DNA of 64,000 nucleotides, taken from assembly GCF_001422925.1 (NCBI RefSeq), contig NZ_LMNI01000012.1, positions 186,345 to 250,344 on the forward strand. Direction: 5' to 3'. Under the pieces are notes generated by a model. The model did no database searches and was not told where the DNA came from. It saw nothing but the letters and a program-made list of their open reading frames with translations. The DNA comes from Microbacterium sp. Leaf288 (lineage in GTDB: Bacteria > Actinomycetota > Actinomycetes > Actinomycetales > Microbacteriaceae). Positions 11,773-20,750 of this stretch are shown piece by piece. The translations under genes were made by a program, and so were the position numbers. Numbering within the stretch: the first letter of the stretch is position 1; each line of letters opens with the position of its first letter.

Positions 11773-12518
11773 GAGCGGTCGGGTTCCGGCGCCTCGGGCG
11801 CCGCAGCCTCTTCGGCCGGAGCATCCGCGGCGTCGGCGTCGGGCTCGGCACCCGGGTCGGGCTCGAGGAGGTCGCCGAGCACGTCGCGCAGCTGCTCGCG
11901 GCTGACCGCGCCCTCACGCAGCACGCGCACCTGGGGCTCGTCGCCGACGACGAGGCTGGTCGCGTCGATGATCGTCGACGGGATGCCGGTCTTGGACGGT
12001 CCGTCGCCGAGGTAGACGGCGACGCTGTCCTTCAGCATCCCTTCCGCGTCCTCGGCGGTGATGCCGGCCGCCATGCCGGTGAGGTTGGCGCTCGAGACGG
12101 CGAGCGGACCGGTCTCTTCGAGGAGCTCGAGGGCGATGCGGTGCGCCGGCATGCGCACGGCGACGGTGCCGCGGGTCTCGCCGAGATCCCATGACAGCGA
12201 CGGCTGCGACGGCAGCACGATGGTCAGGCCACCCGGCCAGTACGCCTCCACGAGGCGTTCGACCGGCTCGGGGACCTCGGCCACGAGCGCGCGCAGCGTC
12301 GTGAGTCCTGCGACGAGAACGGGCGGCGGGGACTGGCGTCCGCGCCCCTTGGCCGCCAGCAGGCGGGCGACGGCGGCGTGGTCGAAGGCGTCGGCGGCGA
12401 CGCCGTAGACGGTGTCGGTGGGGATGACGACGAGCTCGCCGCGGCCGATGGCCTGGCGCGCCTGGCGCATGCCGGTGAGCAGCTGCGCCTCGTCACGGCA
12501 GTCGTAGATGGGGGACAT
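11769..12518 (-). CDS. L-threonylcarbamoyladenylate synthase (Sua5/YrdC/YwlC family)
   Basis: A 249-residue enzyme making threonylcarbamoyl-AMP from Thr, bicarbonate and ATP, the first step of the tRNA t6A37 modification. The YrdC core is complete: VVIPTDTVYGVAADAFDHAA at the N-terminus, then KGRGRQSPPPVLV and R-M-P-A-H-R with S-S-A-N-L-T-G. After residue 205 an acidic Ala/Glu/Asp tail replaces the second Sua5 domain. A TAGACT -10-like element lies nine bases before the ATG. It leads into wecA with a four-base overlap. Confidence 0.93.
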   Translation of the reverse strand: MSPIYDCRDEAQLLTGMRQARQAIGRGELVVIPTDTVYGVAADAFDHAAVARLLAAKGRGRQSPPPVLVAGLTTLRALVAEVPEPVERLVEAYWPGGLTIVLPSQPSLSWDLGETRGTVAVRMPAHRIALELLEETGPLAVSSANLTGMAAGITAEDAEGMLKDSVAVYLGDGPSKTGIPSTIIDATSLVVGDEPQVRVLREGAVSREQLRDVLGDLLEPDPGAEPDADAADAPAEEAAAPEAPEPDRS

Positions 12519-12576
12519 GTCAGAGGAAGTCTAGTTGCGCGGCCCCGGACGAACGCTCCGAGACCGGGACGGGCGA

Positions 12577-13455
12577 TCAGGGATGCAGGGCGGTGGTCGC
12601 GCGGTCGCGCATCGTGAGGTCGGGGTGGGTCGCGGCGGCACGCCAGCCGTCGGCCTCGAGGATCCCGCGGATCGCCTCGCCCTGCCACTCGCCGTGCTCG
12701 ATCACGATCAGACCGCCCGGGTGCGCGAGCCGCAGGCCCACCCCGCTCAGCGCGCGGACGACGTCGAGGCCGTCCTCTCCCCCGTACAGCGCCGCGGGCG
12801 GGTCGAAGAAGCGGACTTCCGGATCGCGCGGGATCGCAGCATCCGGAACATACGGAGGATTGGATGCCACCACCGAGACCGTGCCGTCGAGCTCACCGAA
12901 GGCGTGGGCGAGGTCGATGAAGGCGAGCGTCGCGTTGTCGGCGCCGACGTGCGCGAAGTTCTCCTTCGTCCACACGAAGGCGTCGACCGAGTTCTCCGCG
13001 GCGTAGACGCGTGCGTGCGGCACCTCGGTCGCCATGGCGAGGGCGATCGCGCCGCTGCCGGTGCCGAGATCCACCGCGATGGGAGACGCGGATGCTGCGG
13101 CCCGCAGCGCGTCGATCGCCAGCTGCGCGACGACCTCGGTCTCTGGGCGCGGCACGAACACGCCGGGGCCGACCCGCAGCTCCAGGTGGCGGAAGGGTGC
13201 CGTCCCGATGATGTGCTGCAGCGGCTCGCGGGTGGCGCGGCGGGCGACCAGCTCGTCGAGGCGGGAGGCGTCGGCGGCGGCCAGGCGATCGCCGCGGATC
13301 GCGGCCGCCTGCACTCCCCCGCGCCCGGAGCCGAGCACGAAGGCGGCGAGCAGTTCGGTGTCGACGGACGGATCGGTGACGCCGACCTCGGCCAGACGCG
13401 CGGCGGCGCGGCGGAGGGCATCGGAGAGCAGGGGGGATTCGTCGGGAGAAGCCAT
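12577..13455 (-). CDS. prmC: release factor glutamine methyltransferase PrmC
   Basis: A 292-residue S-adenosylmethionine enzyme that methylates the Gln of the GGQ motif in release factors RF1 and RF2. SAM-binding VDLGTGSGAIA is at residues 128-138 and the catalytic NPPY at 199-202, with the N-terminal helical RF-binding domain before them. ATG 13455 is chosen because a TAAAGT -10 lies ten bases upstream; the frame stays open further but enters the cysK promoter region. Its substrate RF1 is encoded at 19668-20747 and is separated from prmC here by inserted genes. Confidence 0.95.
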   Translation of the reverse strand: MASPDESPLLSDALRRAAARLAEVGVTDPSVDTELLAAFVLGSGRGGVQAAAIRGDRLAAADASRLDELVARRATREPLQHIIGTAPFRHLELRVGPGVFVPRPETEVVAQLAIDALRAAASASPIAVDLGTGSGAIALAMATEVPHARVYAAENSVDAFVWTKENFAHVGADNATLAFIDLAHAFGELDGTVSVVASNPPYVPDAAIPRDPEVRFFDPPAALYGGEDGLDVVRALSGVGLRLAHPGGLIVIEHGEWQGEAIRGILEADGWRAAATHPDLTMRDRATTALHP

Positions 13456-13558
13456 GACCGCATCCACTTTAGGGCCGGCTCCGTGCGAGGCGCGCAGGAG
13501 GGTACCGCGTGCGCGCCACCCTTTCGTCACAGAAGGACTCATGGAAAACACCGCCCCC

Positions 13559-13564
13559 TAGGCT
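13559..13564 (+). promoter_or_regulatory. -10-like TAGGCT before cysK copy 1
   Basis: TAGGCT lies 39 bases before the cysK ATG at 13604, with AAAGG as ribosome binding site. The same TAGGCT, preceded by CCC, occurs before the ABC transporter at 56876-56881. Confidence 0.45.
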
Positions 13565-13603
13565 GGTGCTCGATTCAGCCGAGAACCCGCGAAAGGTCCC
13601 GAC

Positions 13604-14542
13604 ATGACCGGCATCCATCCCGACATCACTTCCGCATTCGGCAACACGCCGCTGGTACGCCTGAACCGCGTCACCAACGGTGCCGGCGCAAACGTCCTGG
13701 CGAAGCTCGAGTTCTACAACCCCGCCTCGAGCGTGAAGGACCGCCTGGGAATCGCGATCGTCGATGCCGCGGAGGCCTCGGGCGAGTTGAAGCCGGGCGG
13801 CACGATCGTCGAGGCGACCAGCGGCAACACCGGCATCGCGCTGGCGATGGTCGGTGCGGCGCGCGGGTACCGCGTGGTCCTCGCGATGCCCTCGTCGATG
13901 TCGATCGAGCGCCGCCTCCTGCTGAAGGCCTACGGCGCCGAGCTCGAGCTCACCGACCCCGCCGGCGGCATGAAGGGTGCGATCGCGAAGGCCGAGGAGC
14001 TCGTCGCCGCCATTCCCGGTGCGATCCTCGCCCGCCAGTTCGAGAACCAGGCGAACGTGGAGATCCACCGCAAGACCACCGCGGAGGAGATCATCCGCGA
14101 CACCGATGGCCAGATCGACTACTTCGTCGCCGGCATCGGCACGGGCGGCACGATCACCGGCGTCGGCCAGGTGCTCAAGGAGCGCGTGCCCGGCGCCAAG
14201 GTCGTCGCCGTCGAGCCGGCCGACTCGCCGCTGCTCACGAAGGGCACGCCCGGCCCGCACAAGATCCAGGGCATCGGCCCCAACTTCGTCCCGGCGATCC
14301 TCGATCAGGGCGTCATCGACGAGGTCATCGACGTCGAGTTCCCCGACGCGATCTCGACGGCACGCGCCGTCGGCGCGCAGGACGGCATCCTGGTCGGCAT
14401 CTCGTCTGGTGCGGCGATCTGGGCGGCGCTCCAGGTGGCTGCACGCCCCGAGGCCGCCGGCAAGAACATCGTCGTCATCGTCCCCTCGTTCGGCGAGCGG
14501 TACCTGTCGACCGCGCTCTACGAGGATCTGCGCGAAGATTGA
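13604..14542 (+). CDS. cysK: cysteine synthase (O-acetylserine sulfhydrylase), copy 1
   Basis: A 312-residue PLP enzyme converting O-acetylserine and sulfide to cysteine. The Schiff-base lysine is Lys45 in NPASSVKDR; the substrate loop TSGNTG and the phosphate-binding [10 protein letters not shown] follow. The length is normal. It is the first gene of the cysK-cysK-cysE cluster on the plus strand, and the AAAGG ribosome binding site supports the start. Full length with no damage. The second copy starts 94 bases downstream, after a strong hairpin. Confidence 0.96.
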   Translation: MTGIHPDITSAFGNTPLVRLNRVTNGAGANVLAKLEFYNPASSVKDRLGIAIVDAAEASGELKPGGTIVEATSGNTGIALAMVGAARGYRVVLAMPSSMSIERRLLLKAYGAELELTDPAGGMKGAIAKAEELVAAIPGAILARQFENQANVEIHRKTTAEEIIRDTDGQIDYFVAGIGTGGTITGVGQVLKERVPGAKVVAVEPADSPLLTKGTPGPHKIQGIGPNFVPAILDQGVIDEVIDVEFPDAISTARAVGAQDGILVGISSGAAIWAALQVAARPEAAGKNIVVIVPSFGERYLSTALYEDLRED

Positions 14543-14551
14543 GTCGTCACG

Positions 14552-14597
14552 ACGGCGCGCCGGCCGCCCCGACCCCGTTCGGGCGCCGGCGCGCCGT
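14552..14597 (+). terminator. strong hairpin between the two cysK copies
   Basis: A perfect 13-base-pair stem joins 14552-14564 to 14585-14597, with a 20-base loop. No T run follows, so it may be a partial terminator, an attenuator or an mRNA-stabilising structure that sets different output for copy 1 versus copy 2 plus cysE. Confidence 0.55.
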
Positions 14598-14635
14598 CGC
14601 CGTCTTCGCGCACCGCTGATCCGAGGGAGTTCCAC

Positions 14636-15589
14636 GTGCCCGGCATCCATTCCGACATCACCACCGCCTTCGGCGAGACGCCGCTCGTGCGGCTCAACGC
14701 GCTCACGCAGGGCCTCGAGGCGGAGGTGCTCGCGAAGCTCGAGTTCTACAACCCGGGCTCCTCGGTCAAGGACCGCCTCGGCTACGCGCTCGTCGAGGCC
14801 GCCGAGGCCGCAGGCGAGCTGCTCCCGGGCGGCACGATCGTCGAATCCACGAGCGGCAACACCGGTATCTCGCTCGCGCTGATCGGCGCCGCGCGCGGCT
14901 ACCGCGTCATCCTGACGATGCCCGCCTCGATGTCGAAGGAGCGCCGCACCCTCTTGAAGGCGTTCGGCGCCGAGCTCGTGCTCACCGACCCCTACAAGGG
15001 CATGACCGAGGCCGTCGACGCGGCCCGGCGCATCGTCGCCGAGACCCCCGGGGCCATCCTCGCGCGCCAGTTCGAGCACGAGGCGAATGCGGCGATCCAC
15101 CGCAAGACCACCGCCGAGGAGATCTGGCGCGACACCGAGGGCCGCGTGGACTGGTTCGTCGCGGGTTCGGGCACGGGCGGCACGATCACCGGCGTGGGTC
15201 AGGTGCTCAAGGAGCGGAACCCTCACGTCAGGATCGTCCTCGTCGAGCCGAAGGACTCCCCCGTTCTGACGGAGGGCCGCGCCGGCGGGCACCGGATCCA
15301 GGGGATCGGACCGAACTTCGTCCCCGAGGTGCTCGACCGCTCGGTCGTCGACGAGATCTTCGACGTCGAGTTCGTTGACGCGATCACGGTCGCGCGCGAG
15401 CTCGCCACCCGCGAGGGCATCCTCGCCGGGATGTCGGCCGGCGCCGCCGTGTGGGCGGCGCTCCAGATCGCCGCGCGCCCCGAGGCCGCCGGGCAGCGCA
15501 TCGTCGTGATCGTGCCCGACTCCGGCGAGCGATACCTGTCGACCGCTCTGTACGAGCACCTGCGCGAGCCGGAGGCCCAGACCAAATGA
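14636..15589 (+). CDS. cysK: cysteine synthase (O-acetylserine sulfhydrylase), copy 2
   Basis: A 317-residue PLP enzyme closely related to copy 1: 38 of the first 50 residues are identical, including the whole [10 protein letters not shown] block and Lys45 in SSVKDR. TSGNTG and [10 protein letters not shown] are intact. GTG 14636 follows GAGGGAG. Both copies keep every motif needed for activity, so neither looks like a decaying duplicate. The stop overlaps the cysE start (ATGA), so this copy is translationally coupled to cysE. Confidence 0.95.
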   Translation: MPGIHSDITTAFGETPLVRLNALTQGLEAEVLAKLEFYNPGSSVKDRLGYALVEAAEAAGELLPGGTIVESTSGNTGISLALIGAARGYRVILTMPASMSKERRTLLKAFGAELVLTDPYKGMTEAVDAARRIVAETPGAILARQFEHEANAAIHRKTTAEEIWRDTEGRVDWFVAGSGTGGTITGVGQVLKERNPHVRIVLVEPKDSPVLTEGRAGGHRIQGIGPNFVPEVLDRSVVDEIFDVEFVDAITVARELATREGILAGMSAGAAVWAALQIAARPEAAGQRIVVIVPDSGERYLSTALYEHLREPEAQTK

Positions 15590-16170
15590 CCGACGAACGC
15601 ATCGGATTCTTCGCCCGGGCCCGCGAGGACGTCGCCGCGGCGAAGCTGCGCGACCCCGCGGCGCGCGGCGGCCTCGAGATCGCCGTGCTGTACCCCGGCC
15701 TGCACGCGATCTGGGCGCACCGCGTGTGGCACGCCCTGTGGACGCGGGACTTCCGCTTCGTCGCGCGCGCCGGGTCGCAGATCACCCGGTGGCTCACCGG
15801 CATCGAGATCCACCCCGGTGCCACGATCGGCCGTCGCTTCTTCATCGACCACGGCATGGGCGTCGTGGTCGGAGAGACCGCCGAGGTCGGCGACGACGTG
15901 ATGCTCTACCACGGCGTCACGCTCGGCGGCCGCCAGCGCGAGGGCGGCAAGCGCCACCCCACGATCGAGGACGGCGTCGCCGTCGGCGCCGGTGCCAAGA
16001 TCCTCGGCCCGATCACGATCGGCGCCGGATCCGTCGTCGGCGCGAACGCGGTCGTCACCAAGTACGCGCCCGCCGACAGCGTGCTGGTCGGCGTGCCCGC
16101 GAAGCCGCGCGCCCGCCGCGTCGGCGACGACACCCGTGCCCTGCTGACGACGCCCGAGTACCACATCTGA
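15586..16170 (+). CDS. cysE: serine O-acetyltransferase
   Basis: A 194-residue enzyme making O-acetylserine from serine and acetyl-CoA, the substrate of CysK. The left-handed beta-helix hexapeptide repeats are clear (from [10 protein letters not shown] through [16 protein letters not shown]), with the catalytic [10 protein letters not shown] segment. It is a short form without the longer N-terminal domain of E. coli CysE. The protein ends in -EYHI: a C-terminal isoleucine is the residue that inserts into the CysK active site in the cysteine synthase complex. It overlaps cysK copy 2 by four bases. Confidence 0.95.
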   Translation: MTDERIGFFARAREDVAAAKLRDPAARGGLEIAVLYPGLHAIWAHRVWHALWTRDFRFVARAGSQITRWLTGIEIHPGATIGRRFFIDHGMGVVVGETAEVGDDVMLYHGVTLGGRQREGGKRHPTIEDGVAVGAGAKILGPITIGAGSVVGANAVVTKYAPADSVLVGVPAKPRARRVGDDTRALLTTPEYHI

Positions 16171-16277
16171 CGCCGGGTCGAGGTCGCGCAGGGAACGAGC
16201 CGTGTCGGAGCCCGACCACGCCGGATGACGGATGCCGCGGCCCGCGGCTTCTCGTAGAGCACCGGGTCCGGCCGGGT

Positions 16278-19067
16278 CTACGCGGCGCTGCGACGGTAGA
16301 TCGCGGCCGCTGCCGTGCGGGAGGACGCATCGAGCTTGCGCAGGATCGCCGACACGTGCACCGAGACCGTCTTGACGCTGATGTAGAGCCGTTCCGCGAT
16401 CTGCCCGTTGCTGAGCCCTTCGGCGACCAGCTCGAGCACCTGCTCCTCGCGGGCGGTCAGCAGTGAGCGCGGCGCGTCGCCCGTGAGTCCGGCATCCGTC
16501 AGCAGCGCGTTCGCGCGCGCGGCGAGGCCGTCCGCACCGAGTTCCCCGGCGTACGACGCCGCCCCCGTGAGCGCCTCGCGCGCGCCGGCGCGGTCGCCCT
16601 CCGCCAGCAGCGCCTCGCCGTGCCGCACGCGCGCGTACGCGCGGATGTAGGCGGGTCCGATCGCGTCGATCGCGGCGGTCCACGGTCCTTCGCCCAGCTC
16701 GGCGGCGAAGACCGCCGCCCATAGCGGAGTCACCGGCCAGGCGTCGAATCCGGCGAGCACGGCTCGGTAGGGCTCGATGTCGGCATCCTCACCGGCTTCG
16801 CGGAGCATCGCGACCGCCCTGGCCGCGATCGCGGTCAGCGGCAGCGCGAGCACGCCGCCGGCGGGCGTCTCCCAGGCCAGGCGCGCGTGCGAGAGCGCTC
16901 CGTGCGCGTCTCCGCGCGCGAGCGCCAGTTCGCCGAGGTCGTACGCCATGCCGAAGCGGGTCTGGAACTCGTACGCGCCGAACATGTCGAGCTCCAGACG
17001 GGCCGCGTCCAGGGCCGCCTCGGCGCCGTCGATACGCCCGCGCCAGATCGCCAGGCACACCAGCCGCTCGCGCAGGAAGGCGGAGTAGAGGCCCGGTTCG
17101 ACCATCGGGAGCAGACCGCCGAGCTCCTCGGCCTCCCGCAGCCGGCCCGCGTAGATGTGCGCCTCGATCATGTTGGCCTCGATCATCACGAGCGGGCCGA
17201 GGTCGGCCACGTGGGTGCGGCCGTACTCCTGCCCCTCCCGCGCCAGGGCGACGGCGTCCTCGTAGCGGCCGATCAGCATGAGGGTGTTCGAGTAGTTGAT
17301 GTAGAACCGCATCATCGCGCGGACGAACCCGTCCGCGTGCGTACGCGCCTCCTCGAAGAGGCTCACGCCGTCCGGGTCGCCGACGCTGGCGCGACACGTC
17401 GCGGCGATGAGCAGCGCCTGCGCGAGGATCTCCCGCGCGGCGGGGTCTCCCGCGGCAGCCGCTGCCTCGGCGGTCGCCCGCGTCTGCGCGGCGACCTCCG
17501 CGCCGAGTGCCTGGCGCCCGTTGAGCATGTGCACGCGCGCGGAGCTGAGCAGGAGGCCCGCGCGCTGCACGTCGTGCTGCGGGTCGTCGCCCAGGATCGA
17601 CAGCGCCTGCTCGATGCTCTCGACCCCGTCCGACACCCCCGCCTGGAACTCGATCGTCGCCAGGTCGCCGAGCATCGTGGCGCGCCCGACGACGTCGTCC
17701 TCGGGCCAGAGGGCGACTGCTTCCTGCGCGAACGCGAGGGCTCGGTCGTTCCGGTTCGCCGACACGAGGGCGGCAGAGGTGCGTCGCAGCACCTCGGCGC
17801 GCGGCATCCCGCAGATCCCCTCGGGGTCGGGGACCGAATCCCAGAGCTCGAGCACCCGCTCCCCCGCCTCGGCCGCCGTCGACCACGCCGATGCGACGCT
17901 CGCGGCGCGCTGCGCCGCCACCCCCGCGGCCAGCGCGCGGTCGGGCACGCGCGCCGCGCGCCAGTGGTGGGCGATGTCCGCGAGGACCCGGGCCGTGGGC
18001 GCCGAGTTCTCGAGTGCCACGGCGTAGGCGGTGTGCAGACGCGTCCGTTCGGTCGGCAGGAGCTCCGCGTAGACCGCCTCCTGCATGAGCGCGTGGCGGA
18101 ACGCGTACGCCTCGTCGCGGATCACGACGACCTGCGCGTCGACGGCGCTGCGCACGGCATCCTCGAGGGCAGCCTCGTCCCCGTCGAAGACGTCGCGGAG
18201 GACGGCGTGCTCCACCTCGACCCCGCCGGTCGCCAGCACGCGTGCGAAGCGGCGGGCCTCAGCATCCAATCGCTCGTATCTCAGGAGGAGCACGTCCCGC
18301 AGCGATACCGGGAGCCTCGCGCCGGTGAAGCTCGCGAGCTCCTCGACGTAGAACGGGATGCCGTCGCTGCGGGCGGCGATGTCGTTCAGCACGCCGGCCG
18401 CGAGCGTGTCGCCGTGCACCGCATTGGCGAGTGCGCCGACCTCGGCAGGGCTGAGGCGAGCGAGGGGCCGGTGCGTCAGCAGGCGCGCGCGGTCGAGCTC
18501 GGCGAGCACCGGACGCAGCGGATGGGCCCGCCCGACGTCGTCGGTGCGGTACGACAGCAGCACGAAGAGCGGCAGCGCGGCCGCGCGGCGGACCAGCCGC
18601 GCCGCGATGTCGCAGGTCGTGCTGTCGGCCCAGTGGAGGTCCTCGATGATGACGACCAGCCGGTGCGTGCGCGCCAGCTGCGAGAACAGCTCGACGACGA
18701 CGTCGGCCAGACGCTCGGCGTCGCCGGCGCTGTCGGCGAGCGCCGGGACGAGCACGCCGAGCGCGTCCGCGCCGGGACCGGCGGCCTCGCGCACCGCCTC
18801 CACGCCCAGCGCGTCGACGAGGTCGCGCAGGAGGTCGGTGATCGCGGTCAGCGGTGCGGGGCCCGAGCCGGAGTCGACGCAGGCGCCCCGGACGACGACC
18901 ACGTCGGTGAGGCTGTCGGTGAAGTCCCGGAGCAGGCGGGTCTTGCCCATCCCGGCGTCACCCGACACGACGACGGCACGGCCCTCCGCACCCACGGCGT
19001 CGACCTCGTCGCGCAACGCGTCGAGGTCCGCCTGGCGGCCGACGAGGGGCACCCGGCCGATCTGCAT
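16278..19067 (-). CDS. LuxR-family transcriptional regulator with N-terminal AAA ATPase (LAL/MalT type)
   Basis: A 929-residue regulator. An N-terminal ATPase domain carries Walker A GDAGMGKTRLL (near residue 40) and Walker B L-V-V-I-I-E-D-L-H-W-A-D; the middle 500 residues are Ala-rich helical repeats of TPR type; the last 60 residues are a LuxR helix-turn-helix (LTAREEQVLELVAEGLSNGQ and the recognition helix S-V-K-T-V-S-V-H-V-S). The effector and targets are unknown. The start is uncertain: ATG 19079 is 12 bases upstream in frame; 19067 was preferred because AATGAT lies seven bases before it. It is convergent with cysE. Confidence 0.88.
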   Translation of the reverse strand: MQIGRVPLVGRQADLDALRDEVDAVGAEGRAVVVSGDAGMGKTRLLRDFTDSLTDVVVVRGACVDSGSGPAPLTAITDLLRDLVDALGVEAVREAAGPGADALGVLVPALADSAGDAERLADVVVELFSQLARTHRLVVIIEDLHWADSTTCDIAARLVRRAAALPLFVLLSYRTDDVGRAHPLRPVLAELDRARLLTHRPLARLSPAEVGALANAVHGDTLAAGVLNDIAARSDGIPFYVEELASFTGARLPVSLRDVLLLRYERLDAEARRFARVLATGGVEVEHAVLRDVFDGDEAALEDAVRSAVDAQVVVIRDEAYAFRHALMQEAVYAELLPTERTRLHTAYAVALENSAPTARVLADIAHHWRAARVPDRALAAGVAAQRAASVASAWSTAAEAGERVLELWDSVPDPEGICGMPRAEVLRRTSAALVSANRNDRALAFAQEAVALWPEDDVVGRATMLGDLATIEFQAGVSDGVESIEQALSILGDDPQHDVQRAGLLLSSARVHMLNGRQALGAEVAAQTRATAEAAAAAGDPAAREILAQALLIAATCRASVGDPDGVSLFEEARTHADGFVRAMMRFYINYSNTLMLIGRYEDAVALAREGQEYGRTHVADLGPLVMIEANMIEAHIYAGRLREAEELGGLLPMVEPGLYSAFLRERLVCLAIWRGRIDGAEAALDAARLELDMFGAYEFQTRFGMAYDLGELALARGDAHGALSHARLAWETPAGGVLALPLTAIAARAVAMLREAGEDADIEPYRAVLAGFDAWPVTPLWAAVFAAELGEGPWTAAIDAIGPAYIRAYARVRHGEALLAEGDRAGAREALTGAASYAGELGADGLAARANALLTDAGLTGDAPRSLLTAREEQVLELVAEGLSNGQIAERLYISVKTVSVHVSAILRKLDASSRTAAAAIYRRSAA

Positions 19068-19140
19068 ACCGCCTATCATTCCACCAGCCTCGTGGCTGAG
19101 GCGGCCCGGCGGGATCGGGAGGAATCCCTGTCTTCGGGCG

Positions 19141-19539
19141 TCAGCCGCGGCGGTCCTGCACCTTGTTCTTGATGAACAGCGGCGGCAGCAGCCACGTCGC
19201 GAGCGCGGTGACCAGCCATACGATGAGCGTTCCGATGATCCAGGCGACCGGGCCGTCGATGCCGATGCCCGCCGCGGGGATGAGCACCGCGATGAGCAGG
19301 GCCACGAACGTCGAGAGCAGTCCGATGCCCCCGATCAGCGCGTTGGCGTGCCGCCGCGTGATCTTGAACAGCCAGGGCGCGAGCACGCTCTGCAGCACGG
19401 CGAAGATCACGACGGCGAGGAGGATCCCCCACCAGTCGTTCCAGTGCAGGGAGAAGCCCGGCAGGACGAGGTCCGCGACGATGAGGCCGAGCGCCGCCGA
19501 CACCAGGAAGATGAGGGCGCGGATGAGCAGCGTGAGCAC
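19141..19539 (-). CDS. holin-like small membrane protein (actinobacterial 'phage holin family')
   Basis: A 132-residue protein with four hydrophobic helices (residues 5-25, 37-56, 65-90 and 100-122) and a basic tail ending N-K-V-Q-D-R-R-G. It matches the family usually named phage holin family protein or mycobacterial four-TM holin; in this chromosomal setting there are no phage genes nearby, so lysis is not implied. GTG 19539 is supported by TAGGCT exactly six bases upstream (leaderless). It lies between prfA and the LuxR gene. Confidence 0.75.
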   Translation of the reverse strand: MLTLLIRALIFLVSAALGLIVADLVLPGFSLHWNDWWGILLAVVIFAVLQSVLAPWLFKITRRHANALIGGIGLLSTFVALLIAVLIPAAGIGIDGPVAWIIGTLIVWLVTALATWLLPPLFIKNKVQDRRG

Positions 19540-19545
19540 GCTCGA

Positions 19546-19551
19546 AGCCTA
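19546..19551 (-). promoter_or_regulatory. leaderless-type -10 TAGGCT for the holin-like gene
   Basis: On the minus strand TAGGCT is followed by six bases and then the GTG start at 19539, the spacing expected when transcription begins at the start codon. Confidence 0.5.
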
Positions 19552-19667
19552 CCGGCGCAGCATCCGGAGTCCGCCGACCGCCACGGATCCGGAGACCGGG
19601 GATCCGCGCCGAGACCGGGGGCTGCGCCCCAGGTCTGGGCGCGCACGCCCGGCCACAGCGCGGAGGG

Positions 19668-20747
19668 TCAGTCGTCGGAGCCGAGGGCCGCGAGACGGGC
19701 CTCCTCGTCGGCCGTGATGGCCGACTCGATGAGGGGCTCGAGCGCGCCGTCCATCACCTGGTCGAGGTTGTAGGCCTTGTAGCCGGTGCGGTGATCGGCG
19801 ATGCGGTTCTCGGGGAAGTTGTACGTGCGGATGCGCTCGGACCGGTCCATGCCGCGGATCTGCGACTTGCGGGCGTCGGATGCCGCAGCCTCGAGCTCCT
19901 CCTGCTGCTTGGCGAGGAGGCGTGCCCGGAGCACGCGCATGCCCGCCTCACGGTTCTGCAGCTGCGACTTCTCGTTCTGCATCGACACCACGATCCCCGT
20001 AGGGAGGTGGGTGATGCGCACTGCGGAGTCGGTCGTGTTCACCGACTGGCCGCCCGGACCCGACGAGCGGAAGACGTCGATCTTCAGGTCGTTCGGGTCG
20101 ATGTGGATCTCTTCGGGCTCGTCGACCTCGGGGAACACCAGCACACCGGTGGTCGACGTGTGGATGCGCCCCTGGGACTCGGTCGCCGGCACGCGCTGCA
20201 CGCGGTGCACGCCGCCCTCGTACTTGAGGTGCGCCCACACGCCCTGCGCCGGGTCGGAGGAGGAGCCCTTGATCGCGATCTGGACGTCCTTGTAGCCGCC
20301 GAGGTCGGACTCGTTGCGCTCGAGGAGCTCGGTCTTCCAGCCCTTCGACGCCGCGTACTGCAGGTACATGCGCAGGAGGTCGGCCGCGAACAGCGCCGAT
20401 TCGGCACCGCCCTCGCCCTGCTTGATCTCCATGATCACGTCGCGCGCGTCGTCGGGGTCGCGCGGGATCAGCAGGCGTCGCAGGCGCTCCTGCGCCTCGG
20501 CCAGCCCGGCCTCGAGGGCCGGCACCTCCTCCGCGAACGCGTCGTCCTCACGGGCGAGCTCGCGGGCGGCATCCAGATCATCGGATGCCGCCACCCAGTC
20601 CTCGTGGGCCTTCACGATGCGCGACAGCTCGGCGTAGCGCCGGTTCACCCGCTTGGCGCGCGCCGCATCGGCGTGCACCGCGGGGTCAGAGAGCTCCTCC
20701 TGGACCGCGCGGTGCTCGTCGATCAGTCCCTTGACGGACTCGAACAC
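19668..20747 (-). CDS. prfA: peptide chain release factor 1
   Basis: A 359-residue class I release factor recognising UAA and UAG. The anticodon-like tripeptide is PAT (residues 187-189 in [10 protein letters not shown]), which marks RF1 rather than RF2, and the universal GGQ is at 232-234 ([10 protein letters not shown]), the site methylated by PrmC. The length is standard. GTG 20747 lies three bases after the rho stop without its own Shine-Dalgarno, so it is probably translationally coupled to rho. The rpmE gene found between rho and prfA in mycobacteria is absent. Confidence 0.96.
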   Translation of the reverse strand: MFESVKGLIDEHRAVQEELSDPAVHADAARAKRVNRRYAELSRIVKAHEDWVAASDDLDAARELAREDDAFAEEVPALEAGLAEAQERLRRLLIPRDPDDARDVIMEIKQGEGGAESALFAADLLRMYLQYAASKGWKTELLERNESDLGGYKDVQIAIKGSSSDPAQGVWAHLKYEGGVHRVQRVPATESQGRIHTSTTGVLVFPEVDEPEEIHIDPNDLKIDVFRSSGPGGQSVNTTDSAVRITHLPTGIVVSMQNEKSQLQNREAGMRVLRARLLAKQQEELEAAASDARKSQIRGMDRSERIRTYNFPENRIADHRTGYKAYNLDQVMDGALEPLIESAITADEEARLAALGSDD

Positions 20748-20750
20748 GGC

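Noticed and set aside
19141..19539. Prophage lysis gene
   Set aside because: The protein belongs to a holin-named family, but no endolysin, structural or integrase gene is near it, so a chromosomal membrane protein is more likely.
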